Notes: generated by a model from the sequence alone, not told the origin. DNA of 64,000 bases from Eutreptiella sp. 'Long Island Sound 2002' (GCA_964036045.1 OZ038391.1:39979232-40043231), one strand, 5' to 3'. Counted from the first letter of the stretch, positions 23,691 through 36,560 are shown. Numbers and translations: made by a program.

Positions 23691-24540
23691 CCAAAGCGAA
23701 GGAGGCCCCCTCGCCTCAGCGGCGGGGGCCTCAGTGGTCCCAAAGCGAAAGAGGCCCCTTCGCCTCAGCGGCGGGGGCCTTGGTGATCCCACAGCGAAGG
23801 AGGCCCCCTCGCCTCAGCGGCGGGGGCCTCGGTGTCCGAAAGCGAAAGAGGCCCCCTCGCCTCAGCGGAGGGGGCCTCGGTGGTCCCAAAGCCAAGGAGG
23901 CCCCCTCGCCTCAGCGGCGGGGACCTCGGTGGTCCCAAAGCCAAAGAGGCCCCCTCGCCTCAGCGGAGGGGGCCCCGGTGGTCCCAAAGCCCAGGAGGCC
24001 CCCTCGCCTCAGCGGCGGGGGCCTCGGTGGTCCCAAAGCCAAAGAGGCCCCCTCGCCTCAGCGGAGGGGGCCTCGATGGTCCCAAAACGAAAGAGGCCCC
24101 CTCGCCTCAGCGGCGGGGGCCTCGATGGTCCGCAAGCCAAAGAGGCCCCCTCGCCTCAGCAGAGGGGGCCTCGATGGTCCGAAAAAAAAACGAGAGAGGC
24201 CCCCTCGCCTCAGCGGCGGGGGCCTCGATGATCCCAAAAGCCAAGGAGGACCCCTCGCCTCAGCGGAGGGGGCCTCGGTGGTCCCAAAACGAAAGAGGCC
24301 CCCTCGCCTCAGCGGAGGGGGCCTCGGTGGTCCCCAAACGAAGGAGGCCCCCTCACCTCAGCGGAGGGGGCCTCGATGGTCCCAAAGCGAAGGAGGCCCC
24401 CTCGCCTCAGCGGCGGGGGCCTCGGTGGTCCCAAAGCCAAAGAGGCCTCCTCGCCTCAGCGGCGGGGGCCTCAGTGGTCCCAAAGCGAAGGAGGCCCTCT
24501 CGCCTCAGCGGCGGGGGCCTCGATGGTCCGAAAGCCAAGT
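23690..24540. repeat. 50-bp tandem array, about 17 units, hairpin in each
   Basis: The unit reads CCCAAAGC-AA-GAGGCCCCCTCGCC-TCAGC-GGCGGGGGCCTC-GGTGGT. GAGGCCCC and GGGGCCTC are perfect inverted complements around a CGCC/GGCG inner stem, so each unit can form a strong hairpin. Main variants are GCGAAG/GCCAAA, GGCGG/GGAGG and CGGTGG/CGATGG. Because 50 is not a multiple of three, an open frame cycles through all three phases every 150 bp, giving long but meaningless open frames. The array changes abruptly to the 96-bp array at about 24,540. Confidence 0.95.
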
Positions 24541-25944
24541 GTGGGGGAAGGAAAAATACCTGACGAACCCATGGGGCGTCCCTATCCCCCCGCGGCCCAG
24601 GCTGGACCGGAGGGACTCGGGTGTAACCGCCGCTGTGTGGGGGGAGGAAAAATACCTGACAGCCCACGGGGCGTCCCTATCCCCCCGCGGCCCAGGCTGG
24701 ACCGGAGGGACTCGGGTGTAACCGCCGCTGTGTGGGGGAAGGAAAAACACCTTACGAACCCACGGGGCGTCCCTATCCCCCCGCGGCCCAGGCTAGACCG
24801 GAGGGACTCGGGTGTAACCGCCGCTGTGTGGGGGTAGGTAAAATACCTGACAACCCACGGGGCGTCCCTATCCCCCCGCGGCCCAGGCTGGACCGGAGGG
24901 ACTCGGGTGTAACCGCCGCTGTGTGGGAGAAGGAAAAATACCTGACGAACCCACGGGGCGTCCCTATCCCTCCGCGGCCCAGGCTGGACCGGAGGGACTC
25001 GGGTGTAACCGCCGCTGTGTGGGGGAAGGAAAAATACCTGACGAACCCACGGGGCGTCCCTATCTCCCCGCGGCCCAGGCTGGACCGGAGGGACTCGGGT
25101 GTAACCGCCGCTGTGTGGGGGAAGGAAAAATACCTGACGAACCCACGGGGCGTCCCTATCCCTCCGCGGCCCAGGCTGGACCGGAGGGACTCGGGTGTAA
25201 CCGCCGCTGTGTGGGGGGAGGAAAAATACCTGACAACCCACGGGGCGTCCCTATCCCCCCGCGGCCCAGGCTGGACCGGAGGGACTCGGGTGTAACCGCC
25301 GCTGTGTGGGGGAAGGAACAAAACTTGACGAACCCACGGGGCGTCCCTATCCCCCCGCGGCCCAGGCTGGACCGGAGGGACTCGGGTGTAACCGCCGCTG
25401 TGTGGGGGTAGGTAAAATACTTGACGAACCCACGGGGCGTCCCTATCCCTCCGCGGCCCAGGCTGGACCGGAGGGACTCGGGTGTAGCCGCCGCTGTGTG
25501 GGGGAAGGAAAAATACCTGACAACCCACGGGGCGTCCCTATCCCTCCGCGGCCCAGGCTGGACCGGAGGGACTCGGGTGTAACCGCCACTGTGTGGGGGA
25601 AGGAACAAAACTTGACGAACCCACGGGGCGTCCCTATCCCCCCGCGGCCCAGGCTGGACCGGAGGGACTCGGGTGTAACCGCCGCTGTGTGGGGGTAGGT
25701 AAAATACTTGACGAACCCACGGGGCGTCCCTATCCCCCCGCGGCCCAGGCTGGACCGGAGGGACTCGGGTGTAACCGCCGCTGTGTGGGGGAAGGAAAAA
25801 TACCTGACAACCCACGGGGCGTCCCTATCCCTCCGCGGCCCAGGCTGGACCGGAGGGACTCGGGTGTAACCGCCGCTGTGTGGGGGGAGGAAAAATACCT
25901 GACGAAACCACGGGGCGTCCCTATCCCCCCGTGGCCCAGGCTGG

Positions 25945-28900
25945 ACCGGAGGGACTCGGGTGTAACCGCCGCTGTGTGGGGGAAGGAAAAATACGTGACG
26001 AACCCACGGGGCGTCCCTATCCCCCCGCGGCCCAGGCTAGACCGGAGGGACTCGGGTGTAACCGCCGCTGTGTGGGGGAAGGAAAAATACCTGACGAACC
26101 CACGGGGCGTCCCTATCCCTCCGCGGCCCAGGCTGGACCGGAGGGACTCGGGTGTAACCGCCGCTGTGTGGGGGGAGGAAAAATACCTGACGAACCCTAG
26201 GGGCGTCCCTATCCCCCCGCGGCCCAGGCTGGACCGGAGGGACTCGGGTGTAACCACCGCTGTGTGGGGGAAGGAAAAATACCTGACGAACCCACGGGGC
26301 GTCCCTATCCCCCCGCGGCCCAGGCTGGACCGGAGGGACTCGGGTGTAACTGCCGCTGTGTGGGGGTAGGTAAAATACCTGACGAACCCACGGGGCGTCC
26401 CTATCCCTCCGCGGCCGAGGCTGGACCGGAGGGACTCGGGTGTAACCGCCGCTGTGTGGGGGAAGGAAAAATACCTGACAACCCACGGGGCGTCCCCATC
26501 CCTCCGCGGCCCAGGCTGGACCGGAGGGACTCGGGTGTAACTGCCGCTGTGTGGGGGGAGGAAAAATACCCGACGAACCCACGGGGCGTCCCTATCCCCC
26601 CGCGGCCCAGGCTGGACCGGAGGGACTCGGGTGTAACCGCCGCTGTGTGGGGGTAGGTAAAATACCTGACAACCCACGGGGCGTCCCTATCCCTCCGCAG
26701 CCCAGGCTGGACCGGAGGGACTCGGGTGTAACCGCCGCTGTGTGGGGGAAGGAAAAATACTTGACGAACCCACGGGGCGTCCCTATCCCCCCGCGGCCCA
26801 GGCTGGACCGGAGGGACTCGGGTGTAACCGCCGCTGTGTGGGGGAAGGAAAAATACCTGACGAACCCACAGGGCGTCCCTATCCCCCAGCGGCCCAGGCT
26901 GGACCGGAGGGACTCGGGTGTAACCGCCGCTGTGTGGGGGTAGGTAAAATACCTGACAACCCACGGGGCGTCCCTATCCCTCCGCGGCCCAAGTTGGACC
27001 GGAGGGACTCGGGTGTAACCAGCGCTGTGTGGGGGTAGGTGAAATACCTGACAACCCACGGGGCGTCCCTATCCCTCCGCGGCCCAGGCTGGACCGGAGG
27101 GACTCGGGTGTAACCGCCGCTGTGTGGGGGAAGGAAAAATACCTGACGAACCCACGGGGCGTCCCTATCCCTCCGCGGCCCAGGCTGGACCGGAGGGACT
27201 GGGGTGTAACCGCCGCTGTGTGGGGGAAGGAAAAATACCTGACGAACCCACAGGGCGTCCCTATCCCCCAGCGGCCCAGGCTGGACCGGAGGGACTCGGG
27301 TGTAACCGCCGCTGTGTGGGGGTAGGTAAAATACCTGACAACCCACGGGGCGTCCCTATCCCTCTGCGGCCCAAGCTGGACCGGAGGGACTCGGGTGTAA
27401 CCGCCGCTGTGTGGGGGAAGGAAAAATACCTGACGAACCCACGGGGCGTCCCTATCCCCCCGCGGCCCAGGCTAGACCGGAGGGACTCGGGTGTAACCGC
27501 CGCTGTGTGGGGGTAGGTGAAATACCTGACAACCCATGGGGCGTCCCTATCCCTCCGCGGCCCAGGCTGGACCGGAGGGACTCGGGTGTAACCGCCGCTG
27601 TGTGGGGGAAGGAAAAATACATGACGAACCCACGGGGCGTCCCTATCCCTCCGCGGCCCAGGCTGGACCGGAGGGACTCAGGTGTAACCGCCGCTGTGTG
27701 GGGAAAGGAAAAATACCTGGCAACCCACGGGGCGTCCCTATCCCCCGCGGCCCAGGCTGGACCGGAGGGACTCGGGTGTAACCGCCGCTGTGTGGGGGAA
27801 GGAAAAATACCTGACGAACCCACGGGGCGTCCCTATCCCCCCGCGGCCTAGGCTGGACCGGAGGGACTCGGGTGTAACCGCCGCTGTTTGGGGGTAGGTA
27901 AAATACCTGACAACCCACGGGGCGTCCCTATCCCCCCGCGGCCCAGGCTGGACCGGAGGGACTCGGGTGTAACCGCCGCTGTGTGGGGGGAGGAAAAATA
28001 CCTGACGAACCCACGGGGCGTCCCTATCCCTCCGCGGCCCAGGCTGGACCGGAGGGACTCGGGTGTAACCGCCGCTGTGTGGGGGAAGGAAAAATACCTG
28101 ACGAACCCACGGGGCGTCCCTATCCCCCCGCGGCCCAGGCTGGACCGGAGGGACTCGGGTGTAACCGCCGCTGTGTGGGGGAAGGAAAAATACGTGACGA
28201 ACCCACGGGGCGTCCCTATCCCCCCGCGGCCCAGGCTAGACCGGAGGGACTCGGGTGTAACCGCCGCTGTGTGGGGGAAGGAAAAATACCTGACGAACCC
28301 ACGGGGCGTCCCTATCCCTCCGCGGCCCAGGCTGGACCGGAGGGACTCGGGTGTAACCGCCGCTGTGTGGGGGGAGGAAAAATACCTGACGAACCCTAGA
28401 GGCGTCCCTATCCCCCCGCGGCCCAGGCTGGACCGGAGGGACTCGGGTGTAACCACCGCTGTGTGGGGGAAGGAAAAATACCTGACGAACCCACGGGGCG
28501 TCCCTATCCCCCCGCGGCCCAGGCTGGACCGGAGGGACTCGGGTGTAACTGCCGCTGTGTGGGGGTAGGTAAAATACCTGACGAACCCACGGGGCGTCCC
28601 TATCCCTCCGCGGCCGAGGCTGGACCGGAGGGACTCGGGTGTAACCGCCGCTGTGTGGGGGAAGGAAAAATACCTGACAACCCACGGGGCGTCCCCATCC
28701 CTCCGCGGCCCAGGCTGGACCGGAGGGACTCGGGTGTAACCGCCGCTGTGTGGGGGGAGGAAAAATACCCGACGAACCCACGGGGCGTCCCTATCCCCCC
28801 GCGGCCCAGGCTGGACCGGAGGGACTCGGGTGTAACCGCCGCTGTGTGGGGGTAGGTAAAATACCTGACAACCCACGGGGCGTCCCTATCCCTCCGCGGC

Positions 28901-30342
28901 CCAGGCTGGACCGGAGGGACTCGGGTGTAACCGCCGCTGTGTGGGGGAAGGAAAAATACTTGACGAACCCACGGGGCGTCCCTATCCCCCCGCGGCCCAG
29001 GCTGGACCGGAGGGACTCGGGTGTAACCGCCGCTGTGTGGGGGAAGGAAAAATACCTGACGAACCCACAGGGCGTCCCTATCCCCCAGCGGCCCAGGCTG
29101 GACCGGAGGGACTCGGGTGTAACCGCCGCTGTGTGGGGGTAGGTAAAATACCTGACAACCCACGGGGCGTCCCTATCCCTCCGCGGCCCAAGTTGGACCG
29201 GAGGGACTCGGGTGTAACCAGCGCTGTGTGGGGGTAGGTGAAATACCTGACAACCCACGGGGCGTCCCTATCCCTCCGCGGCCCAGGCTGGACCGGAGGG
29301 ACTCGGGTGTAACCGCCGCTGTGTGGGGGAAGGGAAAATACCTGACGAACCCACGGGGCGTCCCTATCCCTCCGCGGCCCAGGCTGGACCGGAGGGACTC
29401 GGGTGTAACCGCCGCTGTGTGGGGGAAGGAAAAATACCTGACGAACCCACAGGGCGTCCCTATCCCCCAGCGGCCCAGGCTGGACCGGAGGGACTCGGGT
29501 GTAACCGCCGCTGTGTGGGGGTAGGTAAAATACCTGACAACCCACGGGGCGTCCCTATCCCTCTGCGGCCCAAGCTGGACCGGAGGGACTCGGGTGTAAC
29601 CGCCGCTGTGTGGGGGAAGGAAAAATACCTGACGAACCCACGGGGCGTCCCTATCCCCCCGCGGCCCAGGCTAGACCGGAGGGACTCGGGTGTAACCGCC
29701 GCTGTGTGGGGGTAGGTGAAATACCTGACAACCCATGGGGCGTCCCTATCCCTCCGCGGCCCAGGCTGGACCGGAGGGACTCGGGTGTAACCGCCGCTGT
29801 GTGGGGGAAGGAAAAATACCTGACGAACCCACGGGGCGTCCCTATCCCTCCGCGGCCCAGGCTGGACCGGAGGGACTCAGGTGTAACCGCCGCTGTGTGG
29901 GGAAAGGAAAAATACCTGGCAACCCACGGGGCGTCCCTATCCCCCGCGGCCCAGGCTGGACCGGAGGGACTCGGGTGTAACCGCCGCTGTGTGGGGGAAG
30001 GAAAAATACCTGACGAACCCACGGGGCGTCCCTATCCCCCCGCGGCCTAGGCTGGACCGGAGGGACTCGGGTGTAACCGCCGCTGTTTGGGGGTAGGTAA
30101 AATACCTGACAACCCACGGGGCGTCCCTATCCCCCCGCGGCCCAGGCTGGACCGGAGGGACTCGGGTGTAACCGCCGCTGTGTGGGGGGAGGAAAAATAC
30201 CTGACGAACCCACGGGGCGTCCCTATCCCTCCGCGGCCCAGGCTGGACCGGAGGGACTCGGGTGTAACCGCCGCTGTGTGGGGGAAGGAAAAATACCTGA
30301 CGAACCCACGGGGCGTCCCTATCCCCCCGCGGCCCAGGCTGG
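25945..30342. repeat. Higher-order tandem duplication, 2 x 2,199 bp
   Basis: Rare unit variants recur exactly 2,199 bp apart: TACGTGACG at 25,992/28,191, GAACCCTAG near 26,206/28,405, CGGCCTAGG near 27,845/30,044, and GCTGTTTGGGGG near 27,885/30,084. This corresponds to 23 satellite units. Only a few substitutions separate the copies (for example CTAGGGGCG versus CTAGAGGCG). Identity is lost before about 25,940 and after about 30,340. Confidence 0.85.
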
Positions 30343-32160
30343 ACCGGAGGGACTCGGGTGTAACCAGCGCTGTGTGGGGGAAGGAAAAATACCTGACGAA
30401 CCCACGGGGCGTCCCTATCCCCCCGCGGCCCAGGCTGGACCGGAGGGACTCGGGTGTAACCGCCGCTGTGTGGGGGTAGGTAAAATACCTGACGAACCCA
30501 CGGGGCGTCCCTATCCCTCCGCGGCCCAGGCTGGACCGGAGGGACTCGGGTGTAACCGCCGCTGTGTGGGGGAAGGAAAAATACCTGGCAACCCACGGGG
30601 CGTCCCTATCCCTCCGCGGCCCAGGCTGGACCGGAGGGACTCGGGTGTAACCGCCGCTGTGTGGGGGTAGGTAAAATACCTGACAACCCACGGGGCGTCC
30701 CTATCCCCCCGCGGCCCAGGCTGGACCGGAGGGACTCGGGTGTAACCGCCGCTGTGTGGGGGGAGGAAAAATACCTGACGAACCCACGGGGCGTCCCTAT
30801 CCCTCCGCGGCCCAGGCTGGACCGGAGGGACTCGGGTGTAACCGCCGCTGTGTGGGGGAAGGAAAAATACCTGACGAACCCACGGGGCGTCCCTATCCCC
30901 TCGCGGCCCAAGCTGGACCGGAGGGACTCGGGTGTAACCGCGGCTGTGTGGGGGAAGAAAAAATACCTGACGAACCCACGGGGCGTCCCTATCCCTCCAC
31001 GGCCCAGGCTGGACCGGAGGGACTCGGGTGTAACCGCCGCTGTGTGGGGGGAGGAAAAATACCTGACGAACCCACGGGGCGTCCCTATCCCCCCGCGGCC
31101 GAGGCTGGACCGGAGGGACTCGGGTGTAACTGCCGCTGTGTGGGGGTAGGTAAAATACCTGACGAACCCACGGGGCGTCCCTATCCCTCCGCGGCCCAGG
31201 CTGGACCGGAGGGACTCGGGTGTAACCGCCGCTGTGTGGGGGAAGGAAAAATACCTGGCAACCCACGGGGCGTCCCTATCCCTCCGCGGCCCAGGCTGGA
31301 CCGGAGGGACTTGGGTGTAACCGCCGCTGTGTGGGGGGAGGAAAAATACCCGACGAACCCACGGGGCGTCCCTATCCCCCCGCGGCCCAGGCTGGACCGG
31401 AGGGACTCGGGTGTAACCACCGCTGTGTGGGGGAAGGAAAAATACCTGACGAACCCACGGGGCGTCCCTATCCCCCCGCGGCCCAGGCTGGACCGGAGGG
31501 ACTCGGGTGTAACTGCCGCTGTGTGGGGGTAGGTAAAATACCTGACGAACCCACGGGGCGTCCCTATCCCTCCGCGGCCCAGGCTGGACCGGAGGGACTC
31601 GGGTGTAACCGCCGCTGTGTGGGGGAAGGAAAAATACCTGGCAACCCACGGGGCGTCCCTATCCCTCCGCGGCCCAGGCTGGACCGGAGGGACTTGGGTG
31701 TAACCGCCGCTGTGTGGGGGGAGGAAAAATACCCGACGAACCCACGGGGCGTCCCTATCCCCCCGCGGCCCAGGCTGGACCGGAGGGACTCGGGTGTAAC
31801 CGCCGCTGTGTGGGGGTAGGTAAAATACCTGACAACCCACGGGGCGTCCCTATCCCTCCGCGGCCCAGGCTGGACCGGAGGGACTCGGGTGTAACCGCCG
31901 CTGTGTGGGGGAAGGAAAAATACTTGACGAACCCACGGGGCGTCCCTATCCCCCCGCGGCCCAGGCTGGACCGGAGGGACTCGGGTGTACCCGCCGCTGT
32001 GTGGGGGAAGGAAAAATACCTGACGAACCCACGGGGCGTCCCTATCCCCCCGCGGCCCAGGCTGGACCGGAGGGACTCGGGTGTAACTGCCGCTGTGTGG
32101 GGGTAGGTAAAATACCTGACAACCCACGGGGCGTCCCTATCCCTCCGCGGCCCAGGCTGG

Positions 32161-33903
32161 AACACCCGAGTCCCTCCGGTCCAGCCTGGGCCGCGGGGGG
32201 ATAGGGACGCCCCGTGGGTTCGTCAGGTATTTTTCCTTCCCCCACACAGCGGCGGTTACACCCCAGTCCCTCCGGTCCAGCCCGGGCCGCGGAGGGATAG
32301 GGACGCCCCGTGGGTTCGTCAGGTATTTTACCTACCCCCACACAGCGGCGGTTACACCCGAGTCCCTCCGGTCCAGCCTGGGCCGCGGGGGGATAGGGAC
32401 GCCCCGTGGGTTCGTCAGGTATTTTTCCTTCCCCCACACAGCGGCGGTTACACCCGAGTCCCTCCGGTCCAACTTGGGCCGCGGGGGGATAGGGACGCCC
32501 TGTGGGTTCGTCAAGTATTTTTCCTTCCCCCACACAGCGGCGGTTACACCCGAGTCCCTCCGGTCCAGCCTGGGCCGCGGAGGGATAGGGACGCCCCGTG
32601 GGTTGTCAGGTATTTTTCCTTCCCCCACACAGCGGCGGTTACACCCGAGTCCCTCCGGTCCAGCCTGGGCCGCGGGGGGATAGGGACGCCCCGTGGGTTC
32701 GTCAGGTATTTTTCCTTCCCCCACACAGCGGCGGTTACACCCGAGTCCCTCCGGTCCAGCCTGGGCCGCGGGGGGATAGGGACGCCCCGTGGGTTCGTCA
32801 AGTATTTTTCCTTCCCCCACACAGCGGCAGTTACACCCGAGTCACTCCGGTCCAGCCTGGGCCGCGGAGGGATAGGGACGCCCCGTGGGTTGTCAGGTAT
32901 TTTACCTACCCCCACACAGCGGCGGTTACACCCGAGTCCCTCCGGTCCAGCCTGGGCCGCGGGGGGATAAGGACGCCCCGTGGGTTCGTCGCGTATTTTT
33001 CCTCCCCCCACACAGCGGCGGTTACACCCAAGTCCCTCCGGTCCAGCCTGGGCCGCGGAGGGATAGGGACGCCCCGTGGGTTGCCAGGTATTTTTCCTTC
33101 CCCCACACAGCGGCGGTTACACCCGAGTCCCTCCGGTCCAGCCTGGGCCGCGGAGGGATAGGGACGCCCCGTGGGTTCGTCAGGTATTTTACCTACCCCC
33201 ACACAGCGGCGGTTACACCCGAGTCCCTGCGGTCCAGCCTGGGCCGCGGGGGGATAGGGACGCCCCGTGGGTTGTCAGGTATTTTACCTACCCCCACCCA
33301 GCGGCGGTTACACCCGAGTCCCTCCGGTCCAGCCTGGGCCGCGGAGGGATAGGGACGCCCCGTGGGTTCGTCAGGTATTTTTCCTTCCCCCACACAGCCG
33401 CGGTTACACCCGAGTCCCTCCGGTCCAGCCTGGGCCGCGGAGGGATAGGGACGCCCCGTGGGTTCGTCAGGTATTTCACCTACCCCCACACAGCGGCGGT
33501 TACACCCGAGTCCCTCCGGTCCAGCCTGGGCCGCGGGGGGATAGGGACGCCCCGTGGGTTCGTCAGGTATTTTTCCTTCCCCCACACAGCGGCGGTTACA
33601 CCCCAGTCCCTCCGGTCCAGCCTGGGCCGCGGAGGGATAGGGACGCCCCGTGGGTTCGTCAGGTATTTTACCTACCCCCACACAGCGGCGGTTACACCCG
33701 AGTCCCTCCGGTCCAGCCTGGGCCGCGGGGGGATAGGGACGCCCCGTGGGTTCGTCAGGTATTTTTCCTTCCCCCACACAGCGGCGGTTACACCCGAGTC
33801 CCTCCGGTCCAACTTGGGCCGCGGGGGGATAGGGACGCCCCGTGGGTTCGTCAAGTATTTTTCCTTCCCCCACACAGCGGCGGTTACACCCGAGTCCCTC
33901 CGG
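32161..33903 (-). repeat. Inverted block inside the satellite array
   Basis: About 18 units run in reverse complement. The left junction joins CCCAGGCTGGA to ACACCCGAGTCC, and the right junction joins GAGTCCCTCCGGT to AACCGCCGCTG. Both fall inside units. The four rare variants of 32,161-32,533 (CCCGGGCC, CCCCAGTCC, CCAACTTGG, GCCCTGTGGG) recur in the opposite orientation at 34,869-35,241. Confidence 0.93.
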
Positions 33904-36134
33904 TAACCGCCGCTGTGTGGGGGTAGGTGAAATATCTGACAACCCACGGGGCGTCCCTATCCCTCCGCGGCCCAGGCTGGACCAGAGGGACTCGGGTGTA
34001 ACCGCCGCTGTGTGGGGGAAGGAAAAATACCTGACGAACCCACGGGGCGTCCCTATCCCTCCGCGGCCCAGGCTGGACCGGAGGGACTCGGGTGTAACCG
34101 CCGCTGTGTGGGGGAAGGAAAAATACCTGGCAACCCACGGGGCGTCCCTATCCCCCGCGGCCCAGGCTGGACCGGAGGGACTCGGGTGTAACCGCCGCTG
34201 GGTGGGGGTAGGTAAAATACCTGACAACCCACGGGGCGTCCCTATCCCCCCGCGGCCCAGGCTGGACCGGAGGGACTCGGGTGTAACCGCCGCTGTGTGG
34301 GGGTAGGTAAAATACCTGACAACCCACGGGGCGTCCCTATCCCCCCGCGGCCCAGCCTAGACCGGAGGGACTCGGGTGTAACCGCCGCTGTGTGGGGGGA
34401 GGAAAAATACCTGACAACCCACGGGGCGTCCCTATCCCCCCGCGGCCCAGGCTGGAACGGAGGGACTCGGGTGTAACCGCCGCTGTGTGGGGGAAGGAAA
34501 AATACCTGACGAAAGCACGGGGCGTCCCTATCCCTCCGCGGCCCAGGCTGGACCGGAGGGACTCGGGTGTAACCGCCGCTGTGTGGGGGAAGGTAAAATA
34601 CCTGACAACCCACGGGGCGTCCCTATCCCCCCGCGGCCCAGGCTGGAACGGAGGGACTCGGGTGTAACCGCCGCTGTGTGGGGGAAGGAAAAATACCTGA
34701 CGAAAGCACGGGGCGTCCCTATCCCCCCGCGGCCCAGGCTGGACCGGAGGGACTCGGGTGTAACCGCCGCTGTGTGGGGGTAGATAAAATACCTGACAAC
34801 CCACGGGGCGTCCCTATCCCTCCGCGGCCCAGGCTGGACCGGAGGGACTCGGGTGTAACCGCCGCTGTGTGGGGGAAGGAAAAATACTTGACGAACCCAC
34901 AGGGCGTCCCTATCCCCCCGCGGCCCAAGTTGGACCGGAGGGACTCGGGTGTAACCGCCGCTGTGTGGGGGAAGGAAAAATACCTGACGAACCCACGGGG
35001 CGTCCCTATCCCCCCGCGGCCCAGGCTGGACCGGAGGGACTCGGGTGTAACCGCCGCTGTGTGGGGGTAGGTAAAATACCTGACGAACCCACGGGGCGTC
35101 CCTATCCCTCCGCGGCCCGGGCTGGACCGGAGGGACTGGGGTGTAACCGCCGCTGTGTGGGGGAAGGAAAAATACCTGACGAACCCACGGGGCGTCCCTA
35201 TCCCCCCGCGGCCCAGGCTGGACCGGAGGGACTCGGGTGTAACCGCCGCTGTGTGGGGGTAGGTGAAATATCTGACAACCCACGGGGCGTCCCTATCCCT
35301 CCGCGGCCCAGGCTGGACCGGAGGGACTCGGGTGTAACCGCCGCTGTGTGGGGGAAGGAAAAATACCTGACGAACCCACGGGGCGTCCCTATCCCTCCGC
35401 GGCCCAGGCTGGACCGGAGGGACTCGGGTGTAACCGCCGCTGTGTGGGGGAAGGAAAAATACCTGGCAACCCACGGGGCGTCCCTATCCCCCGCGGCCCA
35501 GGCTGGACCGGAGGGACTCGGGTGTAACCGCCGCTGGGTGGGGGTAGGTAAAATACCTGACAACCCACGGGGCGTCCCTATCCCCCTGCGGCCCAGGCTG
35601 GACCGGAGGGACTCGGGTGTAACCGCCGCTGTGTGGGGGTAGGTAAAATACCTGACAACCCACGGGGCGTCCCTATCCCCCCGCAGCCCAGCCTAGTCCG
35701 GAGGGACTCGGGTGTAACCGCCGCTGTGTGGGGGGAGGAAAAATACCTGACGAACCCACGGGGCGTCCCTATCCCTCCGCGGCCCAGGCTGGACCGGAGG
35801 GACTCGGGTGTAACCGCCGCTGTGTGGGGGAAGGTAAAATACCTGACAACCCACGGGGCGTCCCTATCCGCCCGCGGCCCAGGCTGGACCGGAGGGACTC
35901 GGGTGTAACCGCCGCTGTGTGGGGGGAGGAAAAATACCTGGCAACCCACGGGGCGTCCCTATCCCCCCGCGGCCCAGGCTGGACCGGAGGGACTCGGGTG
36001 TAACCGCCGCTGTGTGGGGGAAGGAAAAATACCTGACGAACCCACGGGGCGTCCCTATCCCCCCGCGGCCCAGGCTGGACCGGAGGGACTGGGGTGTAAC
36101 CGCCGCTGTGTGGGGGAAGGAAAAATACCTGACG

Positions 36135-36560
36135 GATGGCGCCCCCCCTCGGTTCCATAATAGTCACCTCTTCTCGCCGGGAGGGGATGGCGCCCCTCCA
36201 CGGCACAACAACTGGGGGGCCTCCCCTTGGTTCATATATCCTTCAAATTGTAAGCGCCGTTGCTGGCGTCACCGGTGGTAGAAAACTGGGGGGCCTCCCC
36301 TTATTTCAATTTCATCCATCGTATTCCGACGGGCCCTCACGTGGGATTCCCCGCATGGGGGGCACGGGGGGGCCTCCCCTTATTTCAGAAGCTTTTCGTT
36401 TTATTCCCAAGTTCACACGTCACACAAGTCCCGCGATTGGGGGGCCTCCCCTTATTTCAGGATAGTGTACGCCACTGGTAGGGGATGGCGCCCCTCCGCG
36501 TTATCACGGGCACAGGAACAGTAACAGGGGGCCACCCCTTGTTTCACAGCAATTCCTGGG
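36135..36560. repeat. Degenerate ~70-85-bp repeats with GGGGGGCCTCCCCTT
   Basis: The core GGGGGGCCTCCCCTTATTTCA or a close variant occurs near 36,214, 36,287, 36,367, 36,438 and 36,524. GGGGATGGCGCCCCTCC occurs near 36,184 and 36,482. The core GGGGGGCCTCCCC is nearly palindromic. Confidence 0.7.

Larger units (their letters stand above)
24541..36134. repeat. 95/96-bp satellite array, about 120 units
   Basis: The unit reads TGTGTGGGGG-AAGGAAAAATAC-CTGACGAACCCACGGGGCG-TCCCTATCCCCCCGCGGCCC-AGGCTGGACCGGAGGGAC-TCGGGTGTAACCGCCGC. It is 96 bp, or 95 bp where CTGACGAACCC loses its G and becomes CTGACAACCC. Common variants are AAGG/TAGG/GAGG after the G run and CCCCCCGCGG/CCCTCCGCGG. Almost every frame on both strands is open, so long repetitive frames (up to 347 codons) occur in all phases. 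Where a 95-bp unit shifts the frame, the predicted peptides switch among the same three motifs. Orientation reverses at 32,161 and returns at about 33,904. The array ends at 36,134, where ATACCTGACG meets GATGGCGCC. Confidence 0.97.

Noticed and set aside
23690-24540. Pro/Arg-rich frame of up to 313 codons over the 50-bp array
   Set aside because: A 50-bp unit makes one open frame pass through all three phases every 150 bp. The same three peptides appear in every forward frame.
24541-36134. Very long open frames (up to 347 codons) on both strands in the 96-bp satellite
   Set aside because: They follow directly from a GC-rich unit lacking stops. All frames and both strands are open, peptides switch motif wherever a 95-bp unit occurs, and starts are arbitrary.
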